Source of the DNA: JAYPEY01 sp047618185
GTDB lineage: Bacteria > Verrucomicrobiota > Verrucomicrobiia > Limisphaerales > JAYPEY01
Assembly: GCA_047618185.1 (NCBI GenBank)
Contig: JBLHKZ010000252.1
Coordinates: forward strand, 1-8,484
Length of the DNA: 8,484 nt
Direction: 5' to 3'
The notes under the pieces are model-generated. The model was not told the DNA's origin. It ran no database searches and saw nothing but the letters and a program-made list of their open reading frames with translations. Shown piece by piece: positions 1 to 6,075 of this stretch (position 1 is the stretch's first letter; every line of letters starts with the position of its first letter). The position numbers and the translations under genes are program-made.

Positions 1-690
1 GGTTTCGGGCCGGAGACGTTGACGGCCACGCACAGCAATTTTGCCGGATTGCCCAAGGTTTTGGTCCGGGAAGGCCTGACCGGGGCGGACTGCATCCTCG
101 CCGACCTCGGGGTCTCATCGATGCAACTGGATGATCCGGGGAGGGGATTTTCGACGAAGGGAGAGGGTCCGCTCGATATGAGAATGAACCCTGGGCGCGG
201 CTATCCCGCCTCGGCGTTGCTGGCAAGGCTCGCGCCCGGGGCGCTGACGCAGTTGCTGCGGGACAACGCTGACGAGCCGCATGCCGCCGAATTGGGCGAG
301 CAGTTGGCGGGGAGGCAGTTCGAAACCACGAGGGAGTTGGCCGGGGCCATCCGCGCCGCGATGCCGGGAGTGGAAAGGGAGCAGGCGGATCTCACTGTGC
401 GTCGGGCATTCCAGGCTCTGCGTATTGCCGTGAACGAGGAGTTTTCCGCGTTGGAGACCTTTCTTCGAAACTTGCCCGCGTGCATGAATCCCGGCGGTCG
501 CGCGGCCGTCCTCACGTTTCATTCCGGCGAGGATCGGCGCGTGAAGAAGTCGTTTCGGGCAGGTCTTCGTTCCGGGTTGTACACGGAGATTTCCGAGGAG
601 GTTATTCGGCCTGGGTCCGAGGAGCGCCGGGAAAACCCGCGTTCCTCGTCAGCCAAGCTTCGGTGGGCCCGCAAAGCGCCGCGGGAGTAA
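1..690 (+). CDS. rsmH: 16S rRNA (cytosine(1402)-N(4))-methyltransferase RsmH, 5' end outside window
   Basis: This enzyme N4-methylates C1402 in the decoding centre of 16S rRNA using S-adenosylmethionine. The frame is open from base 1 (G-F-G-P-E-T-L), so the gene starts upstream; the TTG at 19 is not needed as a start. About 229 codons are visible, against roughly 310 for the family, so the N-terminal SAM-binding glycine motif is missing. Family hallmarks in order are ILADLGVSSMQLDDPGRGF, the GPLDMRM block, RRAFQALRIAVNEE, a TFHSGEDRRVK motif and a terminal NPRSSSAKLR. The usual motif is HSLEDR, so a Gly replaces Leu here. The next gene is convergent, so no ftsL/ftsI follows as in a classical dcw cluster. 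Identification is from motifs and is firm; which residues bind SAM cannot be fully judged from the partial protein. Confidence 0.95.
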   Translation, partial: GFGPETLTATHSNFAGLPKVLVREGLTGADCILADLGVSSMQLDDPGRGFSTKGEGPLDMRMNPGRGYPASALLARLAPGALTQLLRDNADEPHAAELGEQLAGRQFETTRELAGAIRAAMPGVEREQADLTVRRAFQALRIAVNEEFSALETFLRNLPACMNPGGRAAVLTFHSGEDRRVKKSFRAGLRSGLYTEISEEVIRPGSEERRENPRSSSAKLRWARKAPRE

Positions 691-719
691 TCGCCGAGCC
701 GGCATTTCGATCATCCTTC

Positions 720-746
720 ATGGGATTCGTGACGAGAATCCCGTTT
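720..746. terminator. Hairpin between convergent genes, possible bidirectional terminator
   Basis: A perfect 7-bp stem (GGGATTC at 722-728 with GAATCCC at 736-742) encloses a 7-base loop. It could extend by a G-T and an A-T pair on the outside. A short TTT follows on the plus side. It lies between the stops of rsmH (690) and the DUF1501 gene (761), where a shared terminator would be expected. The T tract is poor, so termination is inferred. Confidence 0.4.
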
Positions 747-760
747 GTCAAACCGCTTCC

Positions 761-2122
761 TCAACCGACCAGTTCGGGGATCGGCTTGTTGCCGGCGTCC
801 ACGAGGTAATGTGGGCGCCCGCTGGAATCCGGGATGGTGGTGCGGGTCGGGTCGATGCCGATGCATTGATACAGCGTGGCGAAGACTTCCTGAAATTTCA
901 CGGGGCGCTCCGAGGGGTAGCCTCCTTCGCGGTCCGTCGCTCCGATGACCTGGCCGGTGTTCATGCCCCCTCCGGCCATCAGGGCGAAGTTGGCATTCGG
1001 CCAGTGGTCGCGGCTGTTGAGTTTGTTGAGGCGGGGGGTGCGTCCGAACTCGCCCCACACGACGACGGCGACATCCTTGTCCAGTCCGCGGTCATGCAGG
1101 TCGCCCAGCAGCGCGGCAAGCCCCTTGTCCAACATGGGAAAATCTTCTTTGGCGCGCTTGAAGTTGAACAGGCCGGCTGTGCCATGCCAGTCCCAGCGGG
1201 TGAAGTTCAGACTGACTACGCGCGCTCCGGCCTCGACGAGCCGCAAGGCGACGAGGAAGTTGCGGATCATCTTGGGCGGTCCGTCGTAGGTGTATTTGGG
1301 ATCGTTCACGCCGTAACGCTCCACCACCTTTGGGTCTTCCTTGGAGAGATCGAGGGCGTCGGTCAATTTCGAGCTGCCAAGAATGTCCAGCGCGCGTTGG
1401 TGATAGATGTCGAGCCCGTCCGTCTGTCCCGCGACATCGATGCCGCGCCGAAAGTTTTGCAACGAGGATCGAAGCCGGCTGACGTCCTCCAGTCGATCCA
1501 AAGTCATGCCTTGGAGGGAAAGATTCTTCGCTTTGGCGAGAGGGTCCTTCTGCACCAGGTTCATGGGCGCATGAGCCCGGCCCACGAATCCGCCGGCGTA
1601 GGGATCTCCCCAGTTGCCGCCTCGGGAGGGATACATCAACGCGATATTGGCGGGAACGCTCGGACGCGAGCCCTTCAGGCTGGAAACCCAGGCGCCGAAA
1701 TTTGGCCAACCATTTGGCGGCGCGCTCGCGGTTTTCTTCCGACCGGTCATGCACTGATGGGGGTCGTGTCGGGAGTCGCAGTCAGACAGCGATCGGATGA
1801 TGGCGAACTTGTCCGCGCATTTGGCGAGGTTGGGGAACAATTCGCAAAACTCCATCCCGGGCACGTTGCTTTTGATGGGCCGAAATTCGCCGCGGATTTC
1901 CTGGGGAGCCTCGGGCTTCATATCGAACATGTCCAGGTGCGGAGGTCCGCCCGGCAGATAGATATTGATGATCGCCTTGTGGGAACTCCCTTTTTTCTGG
2001 GCTGCTTCCGCCGCAAGAAGTTGCGGCAGGGACAAGCCGCCCGCGGCCATTCCGCCGACCTTCAGGAAATGGCGTCTCGAAAGTCCCTTTCCTCGCTGAG
2101 GAGCATCAAAAAGATTGAGCAT
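761..2122 (-). CDS. DUF1501 family protein, Tat-exported
   Basis: This 453-residue protein belongs to the DUF1501 family, which has an alkaline-phosphatase/sulfatase-like fold and is greatly expanded in Planctomycetes and Verrucomicrobia. Its biochemical role is not established. The N-terminus carries a textbook twin-arginine motif (SRRHFLK, residues 15-21), a hydrophobic stretch (about 22-38) and an AAEA cleavage-like region, so export in folded form is likely. Family blocks are INIYLPGGPPHLDMFDMKP (from residue 52), FAIIRSLSDCDSRHDPHQ, WGEFGRTP (356-363) and SRDHW (370-374), then an MAGGG block and an ATLYQCIGID segment near the end. Length is normal for the family and the gene looks intact. 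The ATG at 2122 is chosen because the Tat signal starts just after it; no Shine-Dalgarno is visible. In these phyla such genes usually follow a PSCyt1/DUF1549/DUF1553 partner, but only fragments of one lie upstream. Confidence 0.93.
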   Translation of the reverse strand: MLNLFDAPQRGKGLSRRHFLKVGGMAAGGLSLPQLLAAEAAQKKGSSHKAIINIYLPGGPPHLDMFDMKPEAPQEIRGEFRPIKSNVPGMEFCELFPNLAKCADKFAIIRSLSDCDSRHDPHQCMTGRKKTASAPPNGWPNFGAWVSSLKGSRPSVPANIALMYPSRGGNWGDPYAGGFVGRAHAPMNLVQKDPLAKAKNLSLQGMTLDRLEDVSRLRSSLQNFRRGIDVAGQTDGLDIYHQRALDILGSSKLTDALDLSKEDPKVVERYGVNDPKYTYDGPPKMIRNFLVALRLVEAGARVVSLNFTRWDWHGTAGLFNFKRAKEDFPMLDKGLAALLGDLHDRGLDKDVAVVVWGEFGRTPRLNKLNSRDHWPNANFALMAGGGMNTGQVIGATDREGGYPSERPVKFQEVFATLYQCIGIDPTRTTIPDSSGRPHYLVDAGNKPIPELVG

Positions 2123-2235
2123 GGACTGCTGGGTATTTGTTTTATCGGCGTCAACTCACTCGCGGTTGGTGACCGGCGGAGGCGAGAAGTGTTCGTTTGG
2201 ATCAGGCATTATTTGAATCGTTTTAACAGATTGGT

Positions 2236-2245
2236 GGGAATTCCC
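2236..2245. promoter_or_regulatory. Perfect 10-bp palindrome GGGAATTCCC upstream of DUF1501
   Basis: GGGAATTCCC reads the same on both strands and lies 114 bp before the DUF1501 start codon. It could be half of a dimeric regulator's operator, but a single 10-bp palindrome can occur by chance. Confidence 0.2.
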
Positions 2246-2316
2246 TAATCGTCAAGCATGGAACCGGGCTTGCGGATGAGTTGGTTTGAAAAACAACGCG
2301 AAGCATTGTCCGCTTT

Positions 2317-2329
2317 TCAGATTATCTGA
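2317..2329. promoter_or_regulatory. Interrupted palindrome TCAGAT-T-ATCTGA, possible operator
   Basis: Two perfect 6-base arms flank one central base. The site lies between the end of the remnant region and the DUF1501 gene, about 195 bp before that gene's ATG. Such symmetry suits a dimeric DNA-binding protein. No regulator gene is nearby, so the role is inferred only from symmetry and position. Confidence 0.25.
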
Positions 2330-2361
2330 CGAGGCTCGAAACCCTCCGGGCTAAAAAACAA

Positions 2362-2559
2362 TCACCGGGATTTGGGTGTCCGCCACGTCTCATCAAAGTA
2401 GCCCGCCTCGATGGCTTGTTCTGGAAATTCGTCCGAGTCGGGAGTCCTCGAATTCATTCCGGATTTGACGCGCATAACGGCCCAGTCGCCATGGCGTGGG
2501 AAGAGGAGGTAGTTGAGGGACGCGAACTCCTTTTCATGGAAGGTGTGGCCGCTGTTCAC
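2362..2559 (-). pseudogene. C-terminal fragment of an unrecognised protein
   Basis: A minus-strand frame of about 65 codons ends at 2362 and reads like genuine protein: VNSGHTFHEKEFASLNYLLF, then PRHGDWAVMRV and a closing AGYFDETW segment. Aromatic and glycine-rich patterns of this kind occur near the C-termini of larger globular enzymes, but I cannot name the family. The in-frame stop just upstream (TGA, then P-A-V-N-S) and the abutting DUF1501 fragment in another frame suggest the N-terminal part has been lost. GTG at 2559 could start a short peptide, but it has no ribosome binding site. I treat it as the tail of a third gene left by a rearrangement; a small intact gene is the less likely alternative. 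Confidence 0.45.
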
Positions 2560-2656
2560 GGCAGGTCAGTTTTTCGTGATCCATTCCCATCAGGTGCAGG
2601 ACGGTGGCGTGGATGTCATGGCATCCCATGGCTCGCAGCGGCTGCGTTCGCGTTCC
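2534..2656 (-). pseudogene. Fragment of a second DUF1501 protein (C-terminal region)
   Basis: The minus strand, in a frame different from both neighbours, reads RAMGCHDIHATVLHLMGMDH followed by EKLTCR. This matches the segment near the C-terminus of DUF1501 proteins, where H-D-[IL]-[HN]-A-T-x-L-H-L-x-G-[ML]-D-H-x-x-L-T-[YF]-R is typical. The usual tail (GRDxRLTDVxG) is absent: after CR the frame runs through EQRPHLP to a stop at 2536-2534. The intact DUF1501 protein in this window has a different sequence here (VFATLYQCIGID), so this piece comes from a separate paralogue rather than a local duplication. No start codon or upstream domain accompanies it. Its left limit is approximate, at the junction with the PSCyt1 remnant. 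Confidence 0.7.
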
Positions 2657-2843
2657 TTCTGAGTTTGCCGGTCGCGGCGGCCTCGGCGGAATGGCAGCTG
2701 TCGCAATGCTCGGAAAGACCGGGGCGGATCTTGCGTTCGAAAAACTCTAATCCTGTCTTATTGTTCGTCGCCGGTTCGGGAGCGGCGGCAGCGAGAGAGC
2801 CGCTCGCAATCATGGCCAGTAAGAGAGCGAAAGGTCGGTTCAT
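2616..2843 (-). pseudogene. Truncated PSCyt1 (DUF1549/DUF1553-type) cytochrome, N-terminal remnant
   Basis: From ATG at 2843 the frame encodes 75 residues. It has a signal peptide (MNRPFALLLAMIASGSLAAA) followed by GLEFFERKIRPGLSEHCDSC and then H, with the haem c motif C-D-S-C-H and an S-A-E-A continuation. This is the classic start of planctomycete/verrucomicrobial PSCyt1 proteins, which normally continue for 700-1000 residues through DUF1549 and DUF1553. Homology fades after A-T-G-K-L-R, near 2657, and the frame ends at 2616 after running out of phase across the DUF1501 fragment. The start lies 8 bp after the stop of the TPM gene (2852), so co-transcription is possible. Either this is a pseudogene or it makes a tiny exported haem peptide; the first is more likely. 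A TTG at 2855 is an alternative start. Confidence 0.8.
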
Positions 2844-2851
2844 CAGGGATT

Positions 2852-3526
2852 TCAATCGATGAGGATCAACTCGTTGCTCAATTCGTCATCGTCGTCGTCC
2901 TGTCGGGGCAGGACCCCGCCCAAGATATCGCCGCAGCGGGTGACAGCTTCCTCAAGAGCTTCGGTCGGCCGGTTGGCCTTCATGCCGGAAACGATCGCGT
3001 CGCAAAGCTTGCCCCAGTCCTGGCCTGGCAATTTCTCGACGATGGCGTCGTCCGGCAACACCACGACCCGATGTTCGTAAAAACTGACGAAGAGCAAAAT
3101 GCCGGTTCCTCCGGCGGTTTTGCGAATTCTTGATGACATGAAGGCGGCCTGCGCGGCGCGTTGAACCTCTTCCTCCAATTCCTTTTTGGGAATAAAGGGA
3201 AGCCTCAGGGACGGCAGTCGGGAAGCCAGGGCGCTTCCGGCCACGAAGCCTGCCACCATCGAGACGAGGACCGGGAAAAGGCCGGAAATGGAAGGGCCTG
3301 TTTCCCAGGCCGACTCTGAGTGGAATGCGGGGCAGGCCAGCCAGCCGGCGGTCACCGCGAGCAGGGCGGTCAGGAATCCAACGATGTCCTCCGCCCGGTC
3401 ATATCGGCCCGATGCGGTGGCCACGACGGTGACGATCTCGGCGGACGTTTTTTGCTCGGCTTTTTCAATGGCGTCGGCGATGCGCTTCCGATCGTTTTCC
3501 GCGAATAACTGGCTGACTTTTTTCAT
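2852..3526 (-). CDS. TPM-domain membrane protein with two central TM segments
   Basis: This 224-residue protein has a TPM (YgcG-type, PF04536) domain split by a membrane hairpin. The N-terminal part has a helix with K-R-I-A-D-A-I-E-K-A-E and a TSAEIVTVVA strand (28-37), typical of the short, signal-less TPM proteins. Two hydrophobic segments follow (about 47-65 and 83-102). The second half (about 117-200) contains FMSSRIRKTAGGTGILLFVS and YEHRVVVLPDDAI, the core 'made-up of nuisance-free strand' pattern of the fold. The tail is acidic (QDDDDDELSNE). Some TPM domains have phosphatase activity, but no function is shown for this subtype. It lies 22 bp after the ygcG-like gene, on the same strand, so they form an operon. 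The ATG at 3526 is preceded by GGAAAAG, a weak ribosome site. It probably works with its neighbour at the membrane. Confidence 0.85.
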   Translation of the reverse strand: MKKVSQLFAENDRKRIADAIEKAEQKTSAEIVTVVATASGRYDRAEDIVGFLTALLAVTAGWLACPAFHSESAWETGPSISGLFPVLVSMVAGFVAGSALASRLPSLRLPFIPKKELEEEVQRAAQAAFMSSRIRKTAGGTGILLFVSFYEHRVVVLPDDAIVEKLPGQDWGKLCDAIVSGMKANRPTEALEEAVTRCGDILGGVLPRQDDDDDELSNELILID

Positions 3527-3548
3527 GATTCTTTTCCGTTCGATCGGT

Positions 3549-4301
3549 TTACCAGGAGCCTGACGCCCCGCCGCCGCCGGAGGATCCTCCCCCGAACGAG
3601 CCGCCGCTGCCTCCGCTTGACGCCGCGGCGCGCAGGATGAAAAAGAGGGCGATGGCGATGCCGGCGATCAACGCCCAGCCCCAACCCGACCTTCCCTTCT
3701 TGAAAAGGGAAACGATGACCATGATCAATAGCAAGGCCCCAAGGATCATGGCCGGGAGAATCCACCAGGGCGATTTCGGTTTGGGCAGAGCCAGGCCCCG
3801 CGCGACTTTGTCCAGCGCGTTGACGGCTTCGTGAATGCCGCCTGAAAAGTCGCCCCGCTTAAAGGCCGGAACGATCATGGCATCCATGATGTGTTTGGCG
3901 TCCGCGTCATGTTTTCCGCCCCACGCCTTGCCCAGCTCGATCCTCGCCTTGCGGTCGCCAACCGAAACCAGGAGGAGGATCCCGTAATTGCGCTCCTGCG
4001 AACCGATGCCCCATTCATCGAAAAGGGCGGCGGCATAGGATTCTATCGTGTGATCGGTTGCCTGGAAGGAAATCAGGGAGGGGATGGTGACCACAAGGAT
4101 CGGGATCTTCTCTTCGGATAACAGTTTCGCAGCGAGGGCGTCGATCGCCGTGGCGTCCTCGGCGGCAAGCAACCCGGCCTGGTCGACGTAGTAATGCTCC
4201 TTGGGCGGTTTCTCCGGAAAGGTGGCGGCGCGGGCCTGGCTGAAAACCAGTAGGCCGAGGAGGAAAACGGACAAGGATCGTGGAAAGTTGAAAGGCTTCA
4301 T
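3549..4301 (-). CDS. YgcG-family TPM-domain protein, secreted and C-terminally membrane-anchored
   Basis: This 250-residue protein starts with a signal peptide (about 1-25, ending QARA). The TPM domain spans about 38-170: YYVDQAGLLAAEDATAIDAL, IPILVVTIPSL, LFDEWGIG (93-100) and NYGILLLVSVGDRKARIELG (105-124). Two TM helices follow (about 179-200 and 206-224). The tail is Gly/Ser-rich and ends GGGGASGSW, the usual end of YgcG proteins. The domain should therefore face the periplasm. Length and domain order are normal. The family is linked to membrane quality control and photosystem repair in other organisms, but its activity here is unknown. Many relatives sit next to lemA; no lemA is seen upstream in this window. 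The next gene encodes a second TPM protein, 22 bp downstream. The ATG is chosen because the signal peptide begins there. Confidence 0.93.
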   Translation of the reverse strand: MKPFNFPRSLSVFLLGLLVFSQARAATFPEKPPKEHYYVDQAGLLAAEDATAIDALAAKLLSEEKIPILVVTIPSLISFQATDHTIESYAAALFDEWGIGSQERNYGILLLVSVGDRKARIELGKAWGGKHDADAKHIMDAMIVPAFKRGDFSGGIHEAVNALDKVARGLALPKPKSPWWILPAMILGALLLIMVIVSLFKKGRSGWGWALIAGIAIALFFILRAAASSGGSGGSFGGGSSGGGGASGSW

Positions 4302-4527
4302 GGAGAGTTGATCTCTATTTGGAATTGGCTCGCGAACCTAGGCGTCGGGCCCGGCTTTGTCAGCCCTTTTCCAAGGCTTGCGAAGCCAGAGGGCGCAGTT
4401 CAATTTTTGGGAATCGATGCTCAAATGAACGGGCCGCGTTTCCGCTTGCTTAAGCTGGGACACCGAGGACGGCGTCCCATTCTAAATCGAATCTCGAATT
4501 GAAGTGGCCGAGCCGCCGGTCGCGCGC
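4302..4527. other. Intergenic gap between two minus-strand genes
   Basis: These 226 bases hold no supported gene; a short plus-strand frame at 4308-4502 has no recognisable protein features. The gap should contain the end of the upstream transcript and the promoter of the ygcG/TPM pair. It includes the hairpin at 4457-4478, a small hairpin with a 5-bp stem (GGCTT at 4375-4379, AAGCC at 4383-4387) and the palindrome CGGGCCCG near 4346. I found no lemA remnant in it. Confidence 0.5.
4457..4478 (-). terminator. Hairpin downstream of the unknown membrane-protein gene
   Basis: On the minus strand GGGACGCC pairs with GGTGTCCC, an 8-bp stem containing one G-U pair, around a 6-base loop. The plus strand would have an A-C mismatch at that pair, so the structure favours minus-strand RNA. 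It lies 50 bp after the stop at 4528. No U tract follows, so it may be a weak or factor-dependent terminator, or a transcript-end stabiliser. Confidence 0.35.
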
Positions 4528-5478
4528 TTAATACGTGAATACGATCAGGCCCGGGCGTCGAGGTTTCTTGTAGAGGATTTGCTCGGGGCTGGTGACGCCC
4601 TGCGGGAGGGGGATGAAGGCGGCGGTTTCCTTGGCGATATGCAATCCCTTCACGCGCACTTCGGCGTCGTAGAGGAAGGTCCCGGAGGCGTCGTAAACCT
4701 CGCAGCGCACGTAGCCCTTGATGAGGCCCTGCAACGCCAGCGCTTCGCGCCAGGTTGAAGGCGGAGCGTCGTCCAGCGGCACGGTTGTCGGGTAACGGGT
4801 CCCGCGCTTGATGGACAGGGTCAGGAACTGTGCGCCGTTGCGGGCGGACGTGACCTTAACCGGTTCCGCCGTGAAGTAGCCCTGGTAGGCTGAGGTGTCG
4901 ATCTTGATCTCTGCGGCCTTGGCCGGAAGCGCGTTCTCTTTGGCCCGGTTGAAAAGTCCGCCCAATCCGCCGGGCAGAACGAATTGTAGAATCAGAAGCG
5001 CCGCAACGACCGCGCCCGCGCAAATGGCGAGCCGCCTGGGCGTCATCAGCGAGGCGAGTGATTCCGGCTCATTAGTTGTGTCGGATTTGACAATGCGTTG
5101 CCGCACATCCAGGTCGCCGCCGGAGACGATGGCGTAGAGGGTCTGCGCCTCCTCGCCCTTGCGATACTCGACGCTGCGAACCGTGGAAAAAAGCGCCCCG
5201 CGCGTCGGTTTGGGAAACAGGTCCAGCAGCTTTGCGAGCAAGGTTGGCAGACTGTCGTCAGGTCCGCCCGGAACGTTTGAAACGGGGCGGGCGCTATTGT
5301 CGGCCAACAGGCTGAAGTTTCCTCCTTCGATCTCCAGCTTGAATTCGAGGTCCTGAGATTTGGCGAGGCGCGCCCAGTCTTCCAAATCACTCTTGAAATC
5401 CGGCAAGGGCGGCAGGTTGCCCTGCACCATGCCGTCCGTGAAAAATGTGCCGGGTGTGTTGACGCGGTGGCCGCTCAT
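4528..5478 (-). CDS. Unrecognised single-pass membrane protein
   Basis: I do not recognise this 316-residue protein. Residues 1-145 are soluble and include an amphipathic stretch (DFKSDLEDWARLAKSQDLEF), an LPTLLAKLLDLFPKP helix and a YRKGEEAQTLYAIVSGGDLD segment. One strong TM helix spans about 150-170, preceded by PRR, which suggests the N-terminus is inside. The C-terminal part (about 185-316) looks like a beta-rich domain, with repeated strand patterns such as QFLTLSIKRGTRYP, YVRCEVYDASGTFLYDAEVR and a closing RRPGLIVFTY. The start is ATG at 5478, whose ATGA overlaps the stop of the GYF_2 gene; this coupling makes it more likely than the in-frame ATG at 5532, which would overlap the upstream gene by 58 bp. 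The overlap implies co-translation and a joint role with the GYF_2 protein. No enzymatic motif is visible. Confidence 0.8.
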   Translation of the reverse strand: MSGHRVNTPGTFFTDGMVQGNLPPLPDFKSDLEDWARLAKSQDLEFKLEIEGGNFSLLADNSARPVSNVPGGPDDSLPTLLAKLLDLFPKPTRGALFSTVRSVEYRKGEEAQTLYAIVSGGDLDVRQRIVKSDTTNEPESLASLMTPRRLAICAGAVVAALLILQFVLPGGLGGLFNRAKENALPAKAAEIKIDTSAYQGYFTAEPVKVTSARNGAQFLTLSIKRGTRYPTTVPLDDAPPSTWREALALQGLIKGYVRCEVYDASGTFLYDAEVRVKGLHIAKETAAFIPLPQGVTSPEQILYKKPRRPGLIVFTY

Positions 5479-6068
5479 GATTGGTAGGGAAGGTCGGACT
5501 GGAAGTGAGGCGTCTGACTGAGGGGCATCCACCCTTCAAGATCTTCGCACCACACCTGCGTCGCGGGGACAAGGCGTCCGTTCTGAATCAGCTGGACCAT
5601 TTCCGCGCGGCTGTGCGGGCCCACCCGACCGCCGTTCTCGACAAAATACCAATCCGGCGCGGCGTCCACGATCGGGTCGTCCGCGGCGGAACCGTCGTCG
5701 TCCGCGCCGAGTTGGAGGGGTTGGTTCTCCGAGTCGCCGATAAAATCCCCGGTCTGCCGGGTGTCCACGTCGAGTTGGCGGTCGTGGGCGTCCAGTCGTT
5801 GGGCGGCGTGCTGGCGAAAGGCTTCGTTCTTCATCTGCTCCTGCCGCAGGCGTTCGCGAAGGCTGCGATTCGCGTCATCCAGGGCGGCGTGTTTGGCTTC
5901 CTCCTCCTTCACGTTGGGCAGGACGAGAATGATGATGAGTCCGATGCAGCTCAAAAAGAAGCCAATGAAAAACCAACCGACCGGTGTGCGTCCGCGTGAA
6001 TGCGCGAGGGCCGCGCAGAGCGCGCCGAACCCGATCTGGAGCATGACCTGTAAGCCGAATCCTTCCAT
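5475..6068 (-). CDS. Two-TM coiled-coil protein with C-terminal GYF_2 (DUF4339) domain
   Basis: This 197-residue protein has two N-terminal TM segments (about 8-22 and 31-51). The second, with RGRTPVGWFFIGFFLSCIGL ending LPN, resembles a short membrane module common at the N-terminus of bacterial small membrane proteins. A charged, probably coiled-coil region follows (about 53-105: K-E-E-E-A-K-H-A-A-L-D-D and LRERLRQEQMKNEAFRQ), then an acidic linker. The GYF_2 domain lies at about 140-187: WYFVENGGRVGPHSRAEMVQ, then GRLVPATQVWCEDLEGWMPL. GYF domains bind proline-rich peptides in eukaryotes; bacterial GYF_2 partners are mostly unknown, so a scaffolding role is inferred. The next gene overlaps by ATGA. 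The leader contains a nested inverted repeat (6076-6119). No Shine-Dalgarno is visible. Confidence 0.9.
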   Translation of the reverse strand: MEGFGLQVMLQIGFGALCAALAHSRGRTPVGWFFIGFFLSCIGLIIILVLPNVKEEEAKHAALDDANRSLRERLRQEQMKNEAFRQHAAQRLDAHDRQLDVDTRQTGDFIGDSENQPLQLGADDDGSAADDPIVDAAPDWYFVENGGRVGPHSRAEMVQLIQNGRLVPATQVWCEDLEGWMPLSQTPHFQSDLPYQS

Positions 6069-6075
6069 CTAAGTA

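Larger units (their letters stand above)
2123..2361. other. Intergenic region upstream of the DUF1501 gene
   Basis: No supported gene is present. The region should contain the leader and promoter of the minus-strand DUF1501 gene, but I see no convincing -35/-10 pair. It holds two symmetric sites, described separately: an interrupted palindrome at 2317-2329 and a perfect 10-bp palindrome at 2236-2245. A 17-codon minus-strand frame (2209 to 2156, starting MPDPNEHF) ends 33 bp before the DUF1501 ATG; there is no evidence that it is translated. Confidence 0.5.

Noticed and set aside
2156..2209. A 17-codon minus-strand frame (MPDPNEHF...) before the DUF1501 gene, possible leader peptide
   Set aside because: It is too short to judge, has no ribosome binding site, and shows no regulatory codon run or overlap with a hairpin.
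809..2248. A very long plus-strand open frame (479 codons) antisense to the DUF1501 gene
   Set aside because: Its translation has no recognisable domain and is rich in the Gly/Val/Ala/Arg/His mix typical of antisense frames in GC-rich DNA. The minus-strand frame matches all DUF1501 blocks and has a Tat signal.
2416..2862. A 148-codon plus-strand frame across the remnant region
   Set aside because: It is antisense to three segments that each match or resemble real proteins on the minus strand; its own translation is featureless apart from an accidental hydrophobic patch.
4308..4502. A 64-codon plus-strand frame in the gap before the ygcG-like gene
   Set aside because: It has no recognisable features, runs against all flanking genes, and crosses two hairpins.
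5479..5532. An 18-codon N-terminal extension of the unknown membrane protein (ATG at 5532)
   Set aside because: It lies wholly inside the GYF_2 domain coding sequence. The ATG at 5478 gives the common 4-bp ATGA overlap and is preferred.
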